Shown piece by piece: positions 60,470 through 64,000 of a stretch of 64,000 nt of DNA (the first letter of the stretch is position 1; every line of letters starts with the position of its first letter). The DNA is from Belliella pelovolcani (GTDB lineage: Bacteria > Bacteroidota > Bacteroidia > Cytophagales > Cyclobacteriaceae): positions 124,001 to 188,000 of the forward strand of contig NZ_FTOP01000008.1 of assembly GCF_900156785.1 (NCBI RefSeq), read 5' to 3'. The notes below the pieces were generated by a model. It did no database searches. It had not been told where the DNA came from and worked only from the letters and a program-made list of their open reading frames with translations. A program made the position numbers and the translations under genes.

Positions 60470-63202
60470 TTATTTATACAATTGATTGAAGAGCAACTTG
60501 AATGTACCATGCGATTGTGCTCTATATGTGATCTCTGGCGTGTAGACGATCAGTGAGCCTTTACCTATTGGAGCGGAGAATCCTGTGATTCCATCTTCCA
60601 GATAAGCTTCACCCCATGCCCAGCCGCTTCTCAATGGCGTCTGTGTGTCAAACCAGCTCAATACTTCCAACCCTTGAAGTTTTGCTTCTGGCTTAAATTT
60701 GAAGACTGGGTTGTTGTTGAACAAAACATATGCATAATCATTCATACCATAGGTAGCACCTAAGTTGGTATTCATTCTTGTTTGCAATACACTACCAGGC
60801 ACATAGTATTTTTCTCCGGCTAGCGGTCTCTCAGAACCATCTCTTTGAATCTCTACCAAGGCATTTTTCACTGGCAATTCCATATGATAGGCCAGTATAG
60901 AAGCCGATCCTACTGCTACTACTTTGCCACCATTTTCCATAAATCTTCTCAATTGAGGAATAGACTTATCTGTAGACAAGCTACCAACCATATGCCTGTA
61001 CTCCGCAGGAATGTTGGATTCGTCTGGACCTCTTGAGCCTCCAGAGGAACCTACACTAGGAATTCCACCGCTAATAAATAGAATGGCATCATATTTTGCA
61101 TTCAAATTTCCATTATCGATTTCCTTAGGGAAGATCAATTGAAAGTCAAAATTGTATTGCTCCAGTATCCATCTCACCCAACCACTTGGCATAGAACCAC
61201 CATAATTATCATATAAGGCAACCCTAGAAGGCTTGATATATTGAACCCCTTTAGGTTCTGATTTGGCTTCTGAGATATTGATTCCGAATTGCTTACCATA
61301 ATCAACCAAGACTTTGTAACCATTAGCATGCACATAGAAAGAGCCCGCTGGCATTCCAGCTGTAGCTTCGGTAGTTCTACCGACTTTTATATTTTTCTTA
61401 AGTAACTCATTGGCGATAGCAAAAGCATCATTGTGCACACTACTGATCAAATAGCCTGATTTGGATTCTTTCAAGCTTGCTGGGGCAGGGCTTTCGAGTT
61501 CTCCATAGGCCAAAGTTTCAAATGGCCCATCGAAACCTTCAAGAACTCTATCAAATGTTACATTCATTTGGTAAGCCAATGTCCAACCTGCAGCATCATA
61601 AGGTCTGATTGGAGGTCCTCCTGGGTACTGGAAGTCGTTAGGATAGTCTTGCGGCTCAAACATATCGATGATATGAGGCCTGAAAGCCTGATCTGTTTTG
61701 ACCACGTAAGAGCCCTTAGGGTAGCGCTTGCCATTGACAGTAAAGTCTGCTGAAGCCTTTTCTATTCTGATTCCAGTTTTTATCAATGCATTGACAAACT
61801 TGATTGCGGTAGCAAAGTCCTCTTGATCTGATGGAATGATAAAACCTCTAGGATCTCTCTTCTCTGGAGCACGATAGACGCTATCATAAAATACAGAAGG
61901 AATACCCCATCTTGAGTTGCCACCCCTTGCATTGTCCTTTTGAGAATCTGCATAGGCAGTCTTGATTGCTTCCACTTTTTTAGGGAAAGGTGTCCAATAA
62001 TCTTCACTTCCTCTCTGAATTGAGCCTTTACCCATAGAGTAGATATTATAAAGTAAATGATCCTTATTCCTAGCAGCATAATCCAATACGGCATAGTTCA
62101 GGGATACTGAGTAATCTATGGATTGTTGGAACTTCCATGTTTCCTGTGGGGTCACTGGGAAAGGTGTATTGGCATTTGGAACCAATCTATCTGGCACTAA
62201 CGGAATAGATTCTGGATTAGGTCCACCAACGATTTCAGTTAGAATCCCGATGATATTGTGATAATGGGTGGTAGTTCTCAGACCACCATTGTACCAAGTA
62301 GAAAAGGTAGAACCATTCATTCTGGTAAAACCTGGCTTATTTTCAGCATTGAGACGATTGTACATCGCTGCACCCACCGCATCGATTCCAGTCACCATCA
62401 TTGGATCAAAAACATAGTTGAAAGGGTCTCTATACGGAGGTCCTGCCAAAACTGAACCTGCAGGCCCCCTTTGATGGTGATTATACATTACCTGAGGGAT
62501 CCATTCTACAAAAAGCTGATAGCCTAGATTTGTAGATTCCTTCATATTCTGAATATAGAAGTCTCTATTATTATCATGTCCAATATATTTCTGGTACAGG
62601 ACAGGGAGACCAGACAAACTTCTTTTCTCTGGCTCAGGATTTCTCATATACCAGTTTCCGATCTTTTCATGACCATCAGGATTGGCATGTACAAAAAGGG
62701 TAATCACATTATCTAAAATGCGCTGATTCTCTTTGTCGTCTCTGCTCAGAATCTGATAGATCGTCTCTGTCAACTGATGAATACCAACAGTCTCAGTAGA
62801 ATGCAAGCCCCCATCGATCCAAACTACCGCTTTACCTTCTTCTGCGAGCTCTCTGGCTTCTTGTTCGGTAAGTTCTTCGGCTCTGGCCATTTTGACTGAG
62901 ATATCTTTGAATCTCTGAAGATTTTTATGGTTTTCAGGAGAAGTGACGATCATCATCCACTGCTCTCTACCTTCTTCGGTTTTGCCGATAGACACTAACT
63001 CTGCACGATCAGAGATCCCTGCGACTTTTTTGAAATAAGCTTCAGTTTGGGTGTAATTGGAAATATGATAATCCTGCCCCATGCCAAAACCGAAATGTTC
63101 TTCTGGAGTAGGAATTTTTTGCCCCATGACCTGCATGGAGGAGATCAGCAGACCAAATAGGAGTAATCCCCATGGTCTCAAGTTGAGTTTTTGTCTAATC
63201 AT
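60470..63202 (-). CDS. M14 family zinc carboxypeptidase (exported)
   Basis: A 910-residue exported metallopeptidase. With the start at ATG 63202 a signal peptide (MIRQKLNLRPWGLLLFGLLI up to MQVMGQ) is followed by the M14 domain: zinc motif HxxE in DGGLHSTETVG, the following NPDGHEK and the third region near the NHHQRGPAG. The last about 400 residues form further beta-rich parts (a GATase1-like domain is likely around VKGVQYIKPSRVALYDNYGG). An in-frame ATG at 63250 lies upstream of the signal peptide. Probably digests peptides outside the inner membrane. Confidence 0.88.
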   Translation of the reverse strand: MIRQKLNLRPWGLLLFGLLISSMQVMGQKIPTPEEHFGFGMGQDYHISNYTQTEAYFKKVAGISDRAELVSIGKTEEGREQWMMIVTSPENHKNLQRFKDISVKMARAEELTEQEARELAEEGKAVVWIDGGLHSTETVGIHQLTETIYQILSRDDKENQRILDNVITLFVHANPDGHEKIGNWYMRNPEPEKRSLSGLPVLYQKYIGHDNNRDFYIQNMKESTNLGYQLFVEWIPQVMYNHHQRGPAGSVLAGPPYRDPFNYVFDPMMVTGIDAVGAAMYNRLNAENKPGFTRMNGSTFSTWYNGGLRTTTHYHNIIGILTEIVGGPNPESIPLVPDRLVPNANTPFPVTPQETWKFQQSIDYSVSLNYAVLDYAARNKDHLLYNIYSMGKGSIQRGSEDYWTPFPKKVEAIKTAYADSQKDNARGGNSRWGIPSVFYDSVYRAPEKRDPRGFIIPSDQEDFATAIKFVNALIKTGIRIEKASADFTVNGKRYPKGSYVVKTDQAFRPHIIDMFEPQDYPNDFQYPGGPPIRPYDAAGWTLAYQMNVTFDRVLEGFDGPFETLAYGELESPAPASLKESKSGYLISSVHNDAFAIANELLKKNIKVGRTTEATAGMPAGSFYVHANGYKVLVDYGKQFGINISEAKSEPKGVQYIKPSRVALYDNYGGSMPSGWVRWILEQYNFDFQLIFPKEIDNGNLNAKYDAILFISGGIPSVGSSGGSRGPDESNIPAEYRHMVGSLSTDKSIPQLRRFMENGGKVVAVGSASILAYHMELPVKNALVEIQRDGSERPLAGEKYYVPGSVLQTRMNTNLGATYGMNDYAYVLFNNNPVFKFKPEAKLQGLEVLSWFDTQTPLRSGWAWGEAYLEDGITGFSAPIGKGSLIVYTPEITYRAQSHGTFKLLFNQLYK

Positions 63203-63223
63203 ATCTGAGCTGTTTTGAATCTT

Positions 63224-63454
63224 TAAAATGATTTCATTGCTGAATATCATTCAAAAAGTAGGCATTTGCCTGAGTTCGAACAAATCCATGTATTAGAAGT
63301 GGTCAAATTGAGGGATAAAGATGCAAAGGAGTGCTTATTATTAGAAAAAAATATTAATAAGAAACTTTTTCCGCCAAGTCTAAGGAACCAAGGCTTAGCG
63401 GATCAAATTCCACAGCTCTGGGAAGGTATCTACAAATGTCCAAAACACATTTGA
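63224..63454 (+). pseudogene. Possible 3' remnant of a gene
   Basis: An open frame without ATG runs from about 63224 to the TGA at 63452-63454. From a TTG at 63266 it would give 62 residues. The sequence (EVVKLRDKDAKECLLLEKNINKKLFPP, then LRNQGLADQIPQLWEGIYKCPKHI) reads like a protein end rather than random DNA, but no promoter or start is visible and the M14 promoter must lie here on the other strand. No family recognised. Confidence 0.3.
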
Positions 63455-63477
63455 ATTTTCCATTGACCATTTTGCTA

Positions 63478-64000
63478 TCAAACCTTTTGATCAAATTTCC
63501 TGAAAATCAATTGTAAAAACTCCTCCACAGGCTCAGAGTTCTTGTCCCAGTTCAACTCCCCAACGTAACGTTCATTCACCAGCTGTATCGCCTCCATAAA
63601 GCTATCACATTGATCTATTGACTTCAATGCATGCTTCATCAAATCTGGATTACCATCAAATAATTCTTTGGTAAACATAAACCGTTGATTGATCCCCACA
63701 CTCTCCGAAAGCTCAGAGATGGTACCCTTCATGATGGAGTATTGCTCAGATTCAAATTTTGCCCAAGCTTGCAATGGGTCTATGGCTTTTTTAGGATCTA
63801 CAGACTTGAAGCTTGTCGCAGCAGTACTTGGTGTGGCTTCTTCCTGACTTTGGCTAAGTTCCTCAGATACTTCTTCTTCAGATTTCATCTCTACATCAGA
63901 ACCCTCTGCTATCTCAGATACTTCTTCACTTTGACTAGCTACTTCTTCAGCTTCCTTTTCAATTGCACTATCCGCTAAACTAGGGCTTAGATAAGCTTCT
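63478..64000 (-). CDS. Acidic protein, C-terminal part (partial)
   Basis: The frame is open to the right edge of the window, so only the last about 173 residues are visible; the start lies beyond 64000. An internal ATG at 63888 is not a likely start since the acidic reading frame continues upstream without a stop. The visible N-terminal part is a Glu/Ser-rich low-complexity stretch (EEVASQSEEVSEIAEG-type repeats), followed by a helical domain of about 110 residues (KKAIDPLQAWAKFESEQYS, then FMFTKELFDGNPDLMKHALKSIDQ). Family not recognised. The acidic stretch would act as a flexible linker. Confidence 0.7.
   Translation of the reverse strand, partial: EAYLSPSLADSAIEKEAEEVASQSEEVSEIAEGSDVEMKSEEEVSEELSQSQEEATPSTAATSFKSVDPKKAIDPLQAWAKFESEQYSIMKGTISELSESVGINQRFMFTKELFDGNPDLMKHALKSIDQCDSFMEAIQLVNERYVGELNWDKNSEPVEEFLQLIFRKFDQKV

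Noticed and set aside
60300-60470. Possible small RNA after the RDD gene
   Set aside because: Only a weak AT-rich hairpin and repetitive TAACT-like sequence; no promoter-terminator pair.

Overview
This window looks like chromosomal DNA of a Bacteroidota bacterium, most likely order Cytophagales and perhaps Cyclobacteriaceae (Algoriphagus/Belliella-like). This placement comes from gene content and style, not from a database match. The DNA is AT-rich. Promoters follow the Bacteroidota pattern (TTTG about 18-21 nt before TAnnTTTG). Shine-Dalgarno (SD) sequences are almost absent; the two clear exceptions are nqrC and rpsU. Lineage-typical genes include Na+-NQR, LeuDH, YtxH, DUF1573 lipoproteins, a long NusB, a separate atpD-atpC pair and a RodA/PBP2/MreBCD operon.

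Layout. 1-2.2 kb: end of the nqr operon (nqrB end, nqrC, nqrD, nqrE). 2.2-7.2 kb: a Uup-type ABC-F ATPase, three small or unknown genes and an MsbA-like ABC exporter. 7.3-14.3 kb: leucine dehydrogenase, then nusB, ytxH-like, DUF1573, yajC, ybbR-like and coaE in one direction, then a TPR lipoprotein and an NlpC/P60 lipoprotein. 14.4-19.5 kb: atpD-atpC, a WaaE-like glycosyltransferase, rpsU, an array of imperfect hairpin repeats, xerC and hpf. 19.5-24.7 kb: two GT39 enzymes, a polyprenol-phosphate GT2 and a YbhN-like membrane protein, a probable surface-glycan modification set. 24.8-31.6 kb: a DUF4143 ATPase behind a 41-bp palindrome, a ChrA/dioxygenase pair, a lipoprotein, serS and a secreted protein. 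31.6-38.4 kb (minus): rluB-like; an operon of arginase-like protein, cytochrome b5-like protein, BadF-type kinase and murQ; nqrF; accD. 38.6-42.7 kb: cstA, an outer-membrane protein and small membrane proteins. 42.8-47.5 kb: rimP-nusA-infB. 47.9-53.4 kb: mreBCD-mrdA-rodA. 53.4-60.2 kb: DUF58/MoxR/DUF4350/DUF4129/membrane protein/SpoIIM operon, divergent from an RDD gene. 60.4-64 kb: an M14 metallopeptidase and the C-terminal part of an acidic protein.

How the genes work together. NqrB-E plus the distant NqrF form most of one respiratory sodium pump; nqrA is outside the window. AtpD/AtpC are the catalytic and epsilon subunits of F1-ATPase. MreBCD, PBP2 and RodA are the elongasome, and MurQ with the BadF kinase fits recycling of wall amino sugars. 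RimP, NusA, IF2, bS21, HPF, SerS and RluB belong to translation. The window is mainly housekeeping DNA. I found no CRISPR array, prophage, insertion sequence, tRNA or rRNA, and no convincing complete new system. The best leads are the SD/anti-SD hairpin in front of rpsU, the hairpin repeat array before xerC, the arginase-like protein that has lost only its second metal site, the palindrome in front of the DUF4143 ATPase, an AccD without its zinc finger, and the uncharacterised RDD-SpoIIM-DUF4129-DUF4350-MoxR-DUF58 locus.
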